From BD2-11 sp965221785 (lineage in GTDB: Bacteria > Gemmatimonadota > Gemmatimonadetes > Longimicrobiales > Gaopeijiaceae), in assembly GCA_965221785.1 (NCBI GenBank), contig CBDCSR010000002.1:930001-994000 (forward strand): a stretch of 64,000 nucleotides of DNA, given 5' to 3'. The notes beneath the pieces are model-generated. The model worked only from the letters and a program-made list of their open reading frames with translations, was not told where the DNA came from and ran no database searches. The stretch's first letter is position 1. Every line of letters starts with the position of its first letter. The translations under genes were made by a program, and so were the position numbers. Shown here one piece after another: positions 49,112-57,113 of this stretch.

Positions 49112-49288
49112 GATTGCGGGTCCGCTCCCTCCCGCTTCCCGCCATAGCACACCTCCTTGGTCGAGCCAAATGGAAGGGTGTCTGTCATGGCGGGGCAACT
49201 CCACGCCGACTGGTTGCTACGGTCGAGTCGGGCGGATTCTGCTCGAAGTGGAAGTGGCCGCGAGAGCGTCCATCAGCTCAAGCGTGCG

Positions 49289-51700
49289 TCAACGGAGTGC
49301 GCGTAGTGCCGGCAACGCAACTCGGAACCGCGCGTCGATCTCCTCGTACAGGGCTTCCAGCTCACGCTCCTTGGTGCGGCGGGTCTTGTCTCGATCCGTA
49401 CGAATGGCGTCACCCCGACGCCGGAGCACTGACGCTCCTCGTGCTGTGCGCCCAGCCAGAGTGCTGGCGCGACAGGCTGCGGGGTTCCTACGCGAGCCTC
49501 GAGAACAGGCACCTGACCTGGCATGTCCCTCCGCCCAATCTAGAATGGCGTAGAACTCGTTTCCAAAGCGGGTATAGGTGCGCGGCCGTGGAGGCTGCAA
49601 GCTGTAGATTCCCGTGAGCAGTCGGGCGGTCTTGGGAAAGGGCTTCGGACCGTTGGCCCACTCGTCCCACATCACTTCGTCCAGTGCCACCACCATCGCG
49701 TTACCGAGGTGCCCTGTCCAGCCCCTCACTACGGTCTGGACATGCAGAGGAGAGACACTCAACACGGTCCCCACACTTCGATATGGCAGGGGCGTCGACC
49801 GGTCGAAGTACTGGCGTTCCGCCGGCCAGTTGGCCATGTACGCGGGGATGATCTCATCACCGAAGAAGTTGCGGTTGGTGCGAATCTCGACGATCGGCTG
49901 CACCACGGCCGGAATCCAGCCGACGGCGAGGTTTCCGTGGATCAGCGACCAGACGAACCTTGGGCCTGCCAACGTCTCCCGCCCGGCAAACAGGTCCAGG
50001 GCGACCTCGGGGAGCTTGATGAACGCCGCCCCGATCTGAAACGGGACGGGTATGCGGATGTCAGTGTCTCCCGCGACATCGTAGAGGGTCACCCATGATG
50101 CCTTCTCGTAGTCGGTCTCGCCGTGATACGCCAGTTCCCGCGCCCTGCTGGAGCCGTTGAACGCCCAGGCGATACAAGACATGGTTGCCAGGCACGCGCC
50201 TGACCAGATCACCTTGCGCATGTGAGCACGCTGATCGGTTGTGCGCGGCGTTGTCGTAGGCACACTTCGTCGGGGCTTCCGAAAAATCTGATAGAGTTGG
50301 TCCAGCCCTTGGATCGCGGCGTTCAGGAATGGGACCGTATGAACGTACATCCGCCAGCCCCTGGAAGAGCCGATGTTTGCGAAATCGGACGAGACCATAC
50401 GCGCCGCTCGCGCTGCCGCATACTTCGTGGCGCCAGCACGTCGCGCGCGCATGAACTGGTTGACGCGGGTTCCGGCTTCCGCGATCCACGCTGGGCGGGT
50501 TAGCACGTAGACCATTCGCGACCATGTCCGCCTAGTGGCGATTCTCTTTTGCACCCTTACCCTTCCGCTCTCGTCGCGGATGTCTGCCAGGTGCGTCTCG
50601 GATTCCACCAGCCCCGAATAAAAGCCTCCCTGCAACAGGTATTCACGCATCGGCTCCGAGCGACCGGTCATGAGGTCGCGAACGGCTTGAACTCCTCCGG
50701 CCAGCGTCCCACCGAACGGCACCTGTGGATACCGGCCCGCCACGAAGCCGGCCAGCGTGTCGCGGAAGAAATTCTTGACGATGAACACCGGCATAGCCGT
50801 GATCATCGTCGACACCGCGGCCTTGAACACGGCCAGCCACTGGATGACGGGAGGCATCGGAGGTTCATGAATGCTCGCCAGCATGGATGCGAGCGCACGA
50901 TCATGGACCGCGAACCGGGTGCGCCGGAGGTCCAGGAGGACTCCGGTGGTGATATCCGGTCCAGATCGGTGTCGCCTCGCCTTCGTGGCGACCTCGCTTC
51001 CCCGGGGGTGGGCCGACAGGGTCTGAAAGAGCTCGGTGCGCGCCCGACAGGCGAGAGCATGGTGGATGTTGCGTGCGAAGGTGTCCAGGAGGGCGCTGGA
51101 CAGGTCCGCGGGCAGCGGGCCCGTGTAGAGTGGACCGTCGTCCAGTTCGGCCGGGTGCCGCCGGGTCCGCCTAAGGGACGTCAGCAGGGGGACTCGCTCG
51201 CCAGTGAACGCGCCGGCTTCCGCCAGCGTCAGGTAGCGCATCTGCACGTAGTAGCGGAGCATGGCCCGGTGAAGCTGGACGAGTTCCTTCGCGAAGAGGA
51301 TGATGTCTGGGTGTTCAGCGGCGTAGCCCATGAGGGCAGAGAGGTGCGCGTCCCCGTGGACTGCGGAGGCGCTGGGCGGGCTGTCACCGAACCGCGCCGC
51401 ATAACGAACGGCCACCTCGAAGTGGTCGTGCCCCTTCGCGGCAACCGGCGCAACGATGGCACGGAGGCTGCGAGCAGCGTGCGGCAGGGCCAAACGTCCG
51501 GTAGAGTCAGCGTCCTCGCAGAAAGCCCCGAAGCGCCAGACGTACTGCGCGAGCGACCGGACGTGATTGATGTGCTCGAAGCGTTCGCCAATCGACTCGT
51601 TGCCGAACCACTCGCCGACTGTTTGCGCCGCGTGCCAGCGGTGAACGAAAAAGGTACGAGCAATACGGAGGCGCCGGTGCCAGGGAGGCCGCTGGTTCAT
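49289..51700 (-). CDS. Phage-type large polyvalent protein fragment (LPD38-like)
   Basis: 803 residues. The central and C-terminal parts resemble the LPD38-type domain of giant polyvalent proteins of phages and conjugative elements: FIVKNFFRDTLAGFVAGRYP, WSRMVYVLTRPAWIAEAGTR, WRMYVHTVPFLNAAIQGLDQ, then LPYRSVGTVLSVSPLHVQTV. Upstream helical stretches (DHFEVAVRYAARF, LVQLHRAMLRYYVQ) match the lead-in of such proteins. Typical polyvalent proteins exceed 1,500 residues and begin with enzymatic domains; here the enzymatic part is missing or lies in decayed sequence. ATG 51700 overlaps the stop of a small upstream ORF (ATGA). It marks phage- or plasmid-derived DNA. Confidence 0.55.
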   Translation of the reverse strand: MNQRPPWHRRLRIARTFFVHRWHAAQTVGEWFGNESIGERFEHINHVRSLAQYVWRFGAFCEDADSTGRLALPHAARSLRAIVAPVAAKGHDHFEVAVRYAARFGDSPPSASAVHGDAHLSALMGYAAEHPDIILFAKELVQLHRAMLRYYVQMRYLTLAEAGAFTGERVPLLTSLRRTRRHPAELDDGPLYTGPLPADLSSALLDTFARNIHHALACRARTELFQTLSAHPRGSEVATKARRHRSGPDITTGVLLDLRRTRFAVHDRALASMLASIHEPPMPPVIQWLAVFKAAVSTMITAMPVFIVKNFFRDTLAGFVAGRYPQVPFGGTLAGGVQAVRDLMTGRSEPMREYLLQGGFYSGLVESETHLADIRDESGRVRVQKRIATRRTWSRMVYVLTRPAWIAEAGTRVNQFMRARRAGATKYAAARAARMVSSDFANIGSSRGWRMYVHTVPFLNAAIQGLDQLYQIFRKPRRSVPTTTPRTTDQRAHMRKVIWSGACLATMSCIAWAFNGSSRARELAYHGETDYEKASWVTLYDVAGDTDIRIPVPFQIGAAFIKLPEVALDLFAGRETLAGPRFVWSLIHGNLAVGWIPAVVQPIVEIRTNRNFFGDEIIPAYMANWPAERQYFDRSTPLPYRSVGTVLSVSPLHVQTVVRGWTGHLGNAMVVALDEVMWDEWANGPKPFPKTARLLTGIYSLQPPRPRTYTRFGNEFYAILDWAEGHARSGACSRGSRRNPAACRASTLAGRTARGASVLRRRGDAIRTDRDKTRRTKERELEALYEEIDARFRVALPALRALR

Positions 51701-51930
51701 CGTGGCAATGAGGATCGCGGTCTGAAGTGCAGCAGGCTTCCTCGACTGGTCGCTTCATCGGTTGCCATTCTCTGTACCATCGGTCTGGTCAATCCCTTAG
51801 GAGGTGTCCGCATCCAACCGACGCTACCATCCTCCCACTTCCCGCCTCGCTCGCTCCAGATCCCCTTGCCGATATCGGAAGCTGCCGCACCGAGCATTAT
51901 AGCGATCCACTGATCGGTTGAAAGCTTCAT
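51697..51930 (-). CDS. Small ORF overlapping two genes
   Basis: 77 codons (start MKLSTDQWIAIMLGAAASDI). Its stop overlaps the ATG of the polyvalent-protein gene as ATGA, which suggests coupling, but its first 107 bases overlap the 3' end of the upstream gene in another frame. No domain is recognised. It may be a genuine leader ORF or a chance frame. Confidence 0.25.
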   Translation of the reverse strand: MKLSTDQWIAIMLGAAASDIGKGIWSERGGKWEDGSVGWMRTPPKGLTRPMVQRMATDEATSRGSLLHFRPRSSLPR

Positions 51931-53800
51931 AGTCCCATTCGCTCACAAGGTTGGTACGGTAGTTCTCGATTTGTCGATCCTCACGCACGCACCACCTCAA
52001 TTGCGGCATGGATAGGATCAGGTCCGTGCCAGGGGGAGGCATTTCGTACCGAAGCTCCGGCATTGGTGGCGCCGATGCCGGTGCGCTTGAAGGCGTCCCT
52101 GATTCCTGGGAGGTGGACGCTGGCGCCGGTGTCGTACCAGCGGTGCCGGGTGCCTGCCTCGACACGGCGGGGAGGCCACCTTCCACCTCAGTGGGGGTTG
52201 ACCCCGGCCGCGTGAATAACTCTCCCAAGAAACTAGCTGCGACGCCGATTCCCACGAACCAAAGGAGGCTAACGACACATCCGCTCCCCCCAGAAGTCAC
52301 GTTGGACCTCTGCCTCAGGTAACTTTTGGCGAGCGCGCCATTGCGCATCATGTGCTCGTAGCATTCTTCCTCCACCGGGAAACCACTGTGGCGCGACTTC
52401 GATGCTTCGGAAGCTCTTGTGAAATGTGTGGTGATACGGGGGAAGAGTTCGGCCGCCTGCTTCTCGATGTCACCGGCTGCTCGGTTGTAGGCGGAGATGG
52501 CATGTCCGACCAGCATGCTGCATACCAGTGAGCCCACTGACACCAGTTCCTCGCTGTTGCAGAAGTCCCGACCGAACACCTTGGTTCCTTGCAGCCGCAG
52601 AGCTTCCAATAGGATGAGTGCAGACCCGTGCACGCCGCTGGTCGTGGATATGGCTTGGCGTACGAATTCAACCTGTTTCGCCGGTGGAGGCTCTTGTCTG
52701 AACAGGTTCCCGGACCGTTCTATCCAGGCTCCCAAGGCCTTGCGAACGCTCTCCATGTCCTGTTGTTTGCGCTGATCTTCTTCGATTTCTTGAACAGTGT
52801 CAAGATTGTCCTGAGCTCGCTTGCGGACAACCACTCCACATGCGATCTCCAATGCGAAGTGGACGAGGGATGATGACGCCTGTACTACTCCCAGCGACAT
52901 CGTATCGGCACTTGCATGGTAGTTGAAATGCGCGACGGCGGCGTCCAGGAGTTGATCTGCGACACGGTCAGCGAGGGACGTATAGGCGATGTCTGTCGTC
53001 GCCACAACGGTTGCCAACTCGGGTAGCTGCTTCTGCGCCGCTTCCATGAGCACAGCCCCAGCTGTTGCAGCCTGGGATTCGTCGTCTGCCAAGGCAGCTG
53101 CACATGCTTTGACAGCTCTATCGAGCTTTTCGCGGGCAGCAGATGCGTACTTGGACTGCAGAGGTGCTGCTCGCGCCCCCCCAGCCTCGAGTGCTCGAAT
53201 CAGTGAGCCGTTGTCGAGTTCGATGCCATACTTGTCGGCTTCCGCCACGAATTCATCGAGAGCTCTTCCGAATGCACCGGCGATGTCTTCCGGATTTCGG
53301 GCCGCGACATCATCGCTGAATGTGGTGCAAAGGTCCGACAGATCCTGGCTGGAAAGGCTTCCCACGACCCTCGCCTTCGCCCGAAGGCCGCGAAAGATGT
53401 ATTCGGTGCGCACTGACTTGTCGCTGGGCCAGCCGCTCCTGGGCTTGATGCCGACCAGGAGGCAGAGTGTCCCGAAGTTGTTGAGGCTTGAGGCGTAATT
53501 CCGCGTGGGCAATCTCTCCTCAATTCGCTCCCATATTCGAAACGCTCCTCGGAGGTCTTGACGTCGAACGAGTGGAAGCGCGTGATCGTCAAGGAGCCCA
53601 CTCCGCGTAAACCAAAAAAGGCCGTACCCGATTCGGTCGGTGGCGTCATGCAGCACTGCCAATGAGCGTTCGACGGTAGCCTGATTTCGACGACAACCTT
53701 CGAAGTACAGGTCGTCGTCACCGAAAGCAAGGGGGCCTACCAACTCCGCTTGAAAGCGGCGAAAACCGAAAATAACCCGCACCCAATTGGCAAATGACAT
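51824..53800 (-). CDS. Membrane protein of unknown function with a C-terminal RCG-x-FRY motif domain
   Basis: 658 residues from ATG 53800 (ORF open 15 codons further upstream into AT-rich DNA). The N-terminal ~120 residues (RNQATVERSLAVLHDATDRI, GYGLFWFTRSG, LPTRNYASSLNNFGTLCLL) resemble the part after the J domain in DnaJ-associated proteins, but no J domain is seen. A long helical middle follows, then one membrane segment (CVVSLLWFVGIGVAASFLGE) and a Pro/Ser-rich linker. The C-terminal domain reads QLRWCVREDRQIENYRTN...FNRSVDRYNARCGSFRYRQG, a conserved extracytoplasmic module in many unannotated proteins. It lies on the same strand as the Hsp70 operon further right; a functional link is only suggested. 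Confidence 0.6.
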   Translation of the reverse strand: MSFANWVRVIFGFRRFQAELVGPLAFGDDDLYFEGCRRNQATVERSLAVLHDATDRIGYGLFWFTRSGLLDDHALPLVRRQDLRGAFRIWERIEERLPTRNYASSLNNFGTLCLLVGIKPRSGWPSDKSVRTEYIFRGLRAKARVVGSLSSQDLSDLCTTFSDDVAARNPEDIAGAFGRALDEFVAEADKYGIELDNGSLIRALEAGGARAAPLQSKYASAAREKLDRAVKACAAALADDESQAATAGAVLMEAAQKQLPELATVVATTDIAYTSLADRVADQLLDAAVAHFNYHASADTMSLGVVQASSSLVHFALEIACGVVVRKRAQDNLDTVQEIEEDQRKQQDMESVRKALGAWIERSGNLFRQEPPPAKQVEFVRQAISTTSGVHGSALILLEALRLQGTKVFGRDFCNSEELVSVGSLVCSMLVGHAISAYNRAAGDIEKQAAELFPRITTHFTRASEASKSRHSGFPVEEECYEHMMRNGALAKSYLRQRSNVTSGGSGCVVSLLWFVGIGVAASFLGELFTRPGSTPTEVEGGLPAVSRQAPGTAGTTPAPASTSQESGTPSSAPASAPPMPELRYEMPPPGTDLILSMPQLRWCVREDRQIENYRTNLVSEWDYEAFNRSVDRYNARCGSFRYRQGDLERARREVGGW

Positions 53801-53904
53801 TTTGATTTTTATTGATTTTAATAAAAACGGATATACCTCGCGCATTCCTCAGGATTGATTTATACTTCATCGTCGGTCACGAAACGAGCTACCGGAGGGC
53901 AACG

Positions 53905-54825
53905 ATGGAGACGCATGGAGGAATCAGCCTGATGAAGTTGACGGAGCTGATCCCCGATGAAGCAGCGGCAGTGAAGCTATTCGAGGAGTGGGCATGGCCG
54001 AGCGGGGAAATCGCGTGCCAGCGATGCGGCAGCCTGGACGCCTACCGGGTGAAAGGCGGGAAGCCGATGCCCTACTGGTGCCGGGATTGCCGGAAGTATT
54101 TTTCGCTACGAACGAATACCGTCATGGAGGAGAGCAATCTGCCTCTACGGACATGGGCCTACGCGGTATACCTGGAACTCGTTAACCTTAAAGGAGTCGC
54201 ATCGACCCGGATGGCGGAGCTACTCGGGATCAGCCAGCAGACCGCGTGGTACTTGAAGCACCGAATTCGGGAAGGCATGGCCGCTGAAAACGGGATGATC
54301 CCGAATCACGGAATCGTGGAGGTTGATGAGACCTTCGTGGGCGGCAAGGAAAAGAATAAGCACGCTGACAAGAAGCTTCGTGCGGGCCGCGGAACGGTCG
54401 GGAAGATCCCGGTCGTCGGGATGAAGCATCGGGAATCGAATCGCGTTTCGGCGCGCGTCGTGGACGCGGTGAACCAGAGCACGCTATGGGGTTTCATCTT
54501 CCGATTCGCGGGCGTGAACATCGAGATTCATACGGATGAGCACAAATCGTACCGAGGACTACCGAGGCATCGGGCCGTGAAGCACGGTCAGGGCGAGTAC
54601 GTCGATGGCCACGTTCACACGAACGGAATCGAGTCGTTCTGGTCGATGCTGAAGCGCGGCTACATGGGCGTTTACCACTACATGAGCCCGAAGCACCTAC
54701 AGCGATACGTGGATGAGTACGTCGCGCGACACAACATCAGGGAACTCGGGACGCTTGAGCAGATGAGGCGCGTATTCGGGAACATGATCGGTCGGCGGTT
54801 GAAGTATCGAGATTTGATCAGGTGA
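53905..54825 (+). mobile_element. IS1595-family transposase
   Basis: A 306-residue transposase: N-terminal zinc ribbon (CQRCGSLDAYRVKGGKPMPY, WCRDCRKYFSLRTNT), helix-turn-helix (GVASTRMAELLGISQQTAWY) and the ISXO2-like DDE domain with VDETFVGGKEKN, IHTDEHKSYRGL, and HTNGIESFWSMLKRGYMGVY carrying the last acidic residue. ATG 53905 follows GGAGG by seven bases. The length and motifs look complete, so the element may be active. I could not define convincing terminal inverted repeats or target duplications; the right end probably lies near 54830-54840, where it cuts a neighbouring gene. The transposase is GC-poorer than the chromosome around it. Confidence 0.88.
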
Positions 54826-55365
54826 TAGATATATAGATTGACATTGTCTTCGAGCATCACCAATGGCAACATTAGCACCGATTAATTCCCAATTGAAAGA
54901 CATATAACCATAGGTACGGTCAACAAAACTTAGCACAAGACTAGATTGTGAGCGTAAGCGTGACGCCATATCCTCAGTACCTAAGACTAGATATTTACGC
55001 CAATCATCAATATCGGAGATTGTCTCTGACTGGAGAGATGGGGTGGACGCTAGCAACCCATTACCCCATCGTAGACGCACAACAGCTAAATGAATATTTC
55101 GCCTTGGATCATTTCTAGTGCCCTCAACCTCAACAGGTTTTGAGAACATAGCAACTACAAGACCTCCATCTGAACCAATGACGCACTGATAAAAGACAAT
55201 GGCTGCAATAAATCCATCATCAGTAATGATAATAGACCTTGGACTTGTAGCTTTCCAAGAGTCACGATCACGTTCAGTGGACCAGCCTTCGTCTTGAGCT
55301 AAAGCAAGTGAAGAAGTTGACTGAATCAACGAAATGAACAGGATCAAAAGAAAAGAACGTCGCAT
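54697..55365 (-). pseudogene. Secreted protein truncated by the IS1595 insertion
   Basis: The frame starts at ATG 55365 with a signal peptide (LLILFISLIQSTSSLALAQ) and reads a small beta-rich exported protein of unknown family (SIIITDDGFIAAIVFYQCVI, FNWELIGANVAIGDARRQCQ). After about 54840 the frame runs into antisense transposase sequence (SIYLSPDQISILQPP), so the native C-terminus is lost. About 175 native residues remain. The coding part is AT-rich compared with the genome, marking it as recently acquired. A long structured leader lies upstream. Confidence 0.65.
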
Positions 55366-55733
55366 GTCCACCCCCCCGTTAGCGCGGGTTCCGGCTCAAC
55401 ACCCACCACGGGTGCCGGGCTCTTGCTAACGCTACGGAGAGAACCAGTAGGCCCGGCCTATTCGCCGGAGCATCGGGTAGCTAGCCCTTACTCCTGCTTC
55501 ATGGCTATTTTATTCGACCGGGAGCCCGACTCAGGGCTCGCCGTAGCGTCAGCGGGATTAGCATAACAGAGGGGTGGCAGATCGCGCAAGCGCACGTAAG
55601 AAAGGCGTTGAGGGGGTGGAATCGATCAGGTCAGCTTCGGCAGGTTTTCAACACACGTGGATAACTTGACGCCACGCATGGCTTGGGATACCCTTCAAGG
55701 GTCGAGATTTTAAACGAAAACGAGGGGGCATGG
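55366..55733. other. Structured noncoding region with several inverted repeats
   Basis: No gene is evident. Arms CGTTAGC (55377-55383) and GCTAACG (55425-55431) enclose an inner hairpin CACCC/GGGTG (55400-55414). A longer inverted repeat of 13 bases with one mismatch, GCTRACGCTACGG, joins 55425-55437 to 55541-55553. The block is GC-rich and lies between AT-rich genes. On the minus strand it would be the leader of the truncated secreted gene. It may be a structured RNA, a mobile-element end or a recombination site. Confidence 0.45.
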
Positions 55734-55883
55734 ATGACCCAAAAGCTTACGGAGGATGAAAGGGTGAAACAGCTTCGGGAGCTTACCGAGAAGGAGGCGA
55801 AGAACCCGAAGTTTAAGGGGTCCAGCCCCGGAGAAATCTTGCGAGCGTTGGTGAAGCCTAAAAGGCCAAGGACGCCGAGTTAG
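55734..55883 (+). CDS. Small charged protein of unknown function
   Basis: 49 residues from ATG 55734, with GAGGGG eight bases upstream. The sequence is rich in Lys and Glu (TEDERVKQLRELTEKEAKNP) and ends KGSSPGEILRALVKPKRP with a basic tail. I recognise no family. The codon use is less GC-biased than in the main chromosome. It starts a run of small co-oriented ORFs (next at 55901 and 56194). Confidence 0.5.
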   Translation: MTQKLTEDERVKQLRELTEKEAKNPKFKGSSPGEILRALVKPKRPRTPS

Positions 55884-55900
55884 ACTAAACCGGAGAAACA

Positions 55901-56149
55901 ATGTCAAATATGAATGGAGTTCAACAGTTAGCAGAGGGATTGAAGGCAGTAATAGAGGACGCTATCAATCCATTTCGTGAAGAAATCACAGGGAAGGTTG
56001 AAAAAGTAGCAAATGAAGTTACGGAGATAAAAGGAGAAATAATTTGTATAAACAAACGACTCGAAGGAATTGAAGGTGATATCAAGAAACGCATAGAGAA
56101 AAATTCTGAACTCGAAGGGAGGATAGAAGCTTTGGAGCATATGGTCTGA
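55901..56149 (+). CDS. Small coiled-coil protein
   Basis: 82 residues from ATG 55901 (GGAG six bases upstream). Nearly all is one amphipathic helix with heptads, for example VEKVANEVTEIKGEIICINK and RIEKNSELEGRIEALE. Markedly low GC for this genome indicates foreign origin. Small coiled-coil proteins of this type are common in phages and mobile elements; the role is unknown. It lies 17 bases after the preceding small gene. Confidence 0.5.
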   Translation: MSNMNGVQQLAEGLKAVIEDAINPFREEITGKVEKVANEVTEIKGEIICINKRLEGIEGDIKKRIEKNSELEGRIEALEHMV

Positions 56150-56193
56150 ACATTACCGCAAAACCAAACGGAATCACGGAAGGCTTCGAAGCC

Positions 56194-56409
56194 TTGATTG
56201 AGAAAGCACTGGCCCCGCTTTCGGAGAAGATCGACGAGATTCACACAGGGGTTGATCGGAACTTCGATAAATTCCGAATGGAAATGAGCCTTGAGCTAAG
56301 AAGCTTCTCGAAGAGAATTAGTGACAAGGTAAGCCATTTTGAACAGAAGATCGATACCATAGATCACCGACTCAACGTGATCGAGCATCACAACAGGTTG
56401 AGTAATTGA
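56194..56409 (+). CDS. Small coiled-coil protein, related in layout to its upstream neighbour
   Basis: 71 codons from a TTG at 56194; the frame is open another 50 bases upstream with only non-standard starts, so the true start is unsure. The sequence is helical with heptads (LSEKIDEIHTGVDRNFDKFR, HFEQKIDTIDHRLNVIEHHN). Low GC. It forms a pair with the 55901 ORF and may be a duplicate or partner subunit. Confidence 0.4.
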   Translation: MIEKALAPLSEKIDEIHTGVDRNFDKFRMEMSLELRSFSKRISDKVSHFEQKIDTIDHRLNVIEHHNRLSN

Positions 56410-56492
56410 GCATTGGCTACCGAATTTACGATGATGAGGTCACGGGCGGGGCTGTAATGCTCCAGACGGTGGCTTTCAAGCGGAGTTGGTAG

Positions 56493-56509
56493 GCCCCAAA
56501 GCAAGGGGC
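56493..56509 (+). terminator. Hairpin after the small coiled-coil ORFs
   Basis: GCCCC and GGGGC pair around AAAGCAA. It has no T-run. Its position after the last small ORF makes it a possible terminator. Confidence 0.3.
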
Positions 56510-56612
56510 TGTCCCATCCGGAGATACGCCTTTATTCGCCCTTCTCGCTTAGCTTTTTCGCGCGTGGTACAATCAGCGGGAAGACCAATAACGTGGAACG
56601 GGTTGTCCAGAA

Positions 56613-57113
56613 TCATTGTGAGGACCGCTTGGTAATCTCAAGCTTGTTCCCGACCGCCCTTGAGAAAGCAGAGGAAAGCGAGTATCGAGCCTCTGCGGTG
56701 GGGCGAAGATCCGATCCAAGATACTCCCGCCATTCCGGATGGTCCTCCCTGAGTCTGGAGCGGTCGAGCGCGAGTGCATGCACCAGATCTCGGACGTAGT
56801 GACTTTCGTTCGCCCGGATCGCCCCATCCGCTTCAACGAGTTGCACAAGGATATCGACGAGTACGGAAGCGTCCTCGTAGGTGAGGCCCTTCTCCCGAAA
56901 CTCCTTCTTGGCTTCCTCCACCATACCCAAGGGATCGTCCGAGAACTCCGACTGGACGGACCGGAGGGCGGAATCGACTTCTTCGACGGGCTGTCCCATC
57001 TGGACAGCGATGGAGCGAAGACAAGACACCTCGGAAGCGTCGATGTCGCCGTCGCTTGCGATGCATCCGTACGCGATGCGAAGATACTCCGCCAGGAAAG
57101 GGTGTGCGTTCAT
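56613..57113 (-). CDS. TerB-like protein, last gene of the Hsp70 operon
   Basis: 166 residues. The all-helical TerB-like fold is indicated by LRIAYGCIASDGDIDASEVS with the acidic D-G-D-I-D turn, CLRSIAVQMGQPVEEVDSAL and, in a second half, LVDILVQLVEADGAIRANESHY. The two acidic turns (SDGDID and ADGAIRANE) correspond to the metal-binding positions of TerB proteins. These are known from tellurite/stress-response systems and as adaptor domains near membranes. The ATG at 57113 overlaps the stop of the kinase/AAA+ gene as ATGA, so it is made together with it. Its coupling to a chaperone and an ATPase suggests a sensor or adaptor role. Confidence 0.75.
   Translation of the reverse strand: MNAHPFLAEYLRIAYGCIASDGDIDASEVSCLRSIAVQMGQPVEEVDSALRSVQSEFSDDPLGMVEEAKKEFREKGLTYEDASVLVDILVQLVEADGAIRANESHYVRDLVHALALDRSRLREDHPEWREYLGSDLRPTAEARYSLSSAFSRAVGNKLEITKRSSQ

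Noticed and set aside
53800..54850. Terminal inverted repeats of the IS1595 element
   Set aside because: I compared both flanks and found only short, scattered matches (for example ATACTTCA), not enough to define ends.
55377..55553. Integron attC site
   Set aside because: The GTTAGC and GCTAAC arms are in the wrong order for an attC core pair, and there is no integrase or cassette series.
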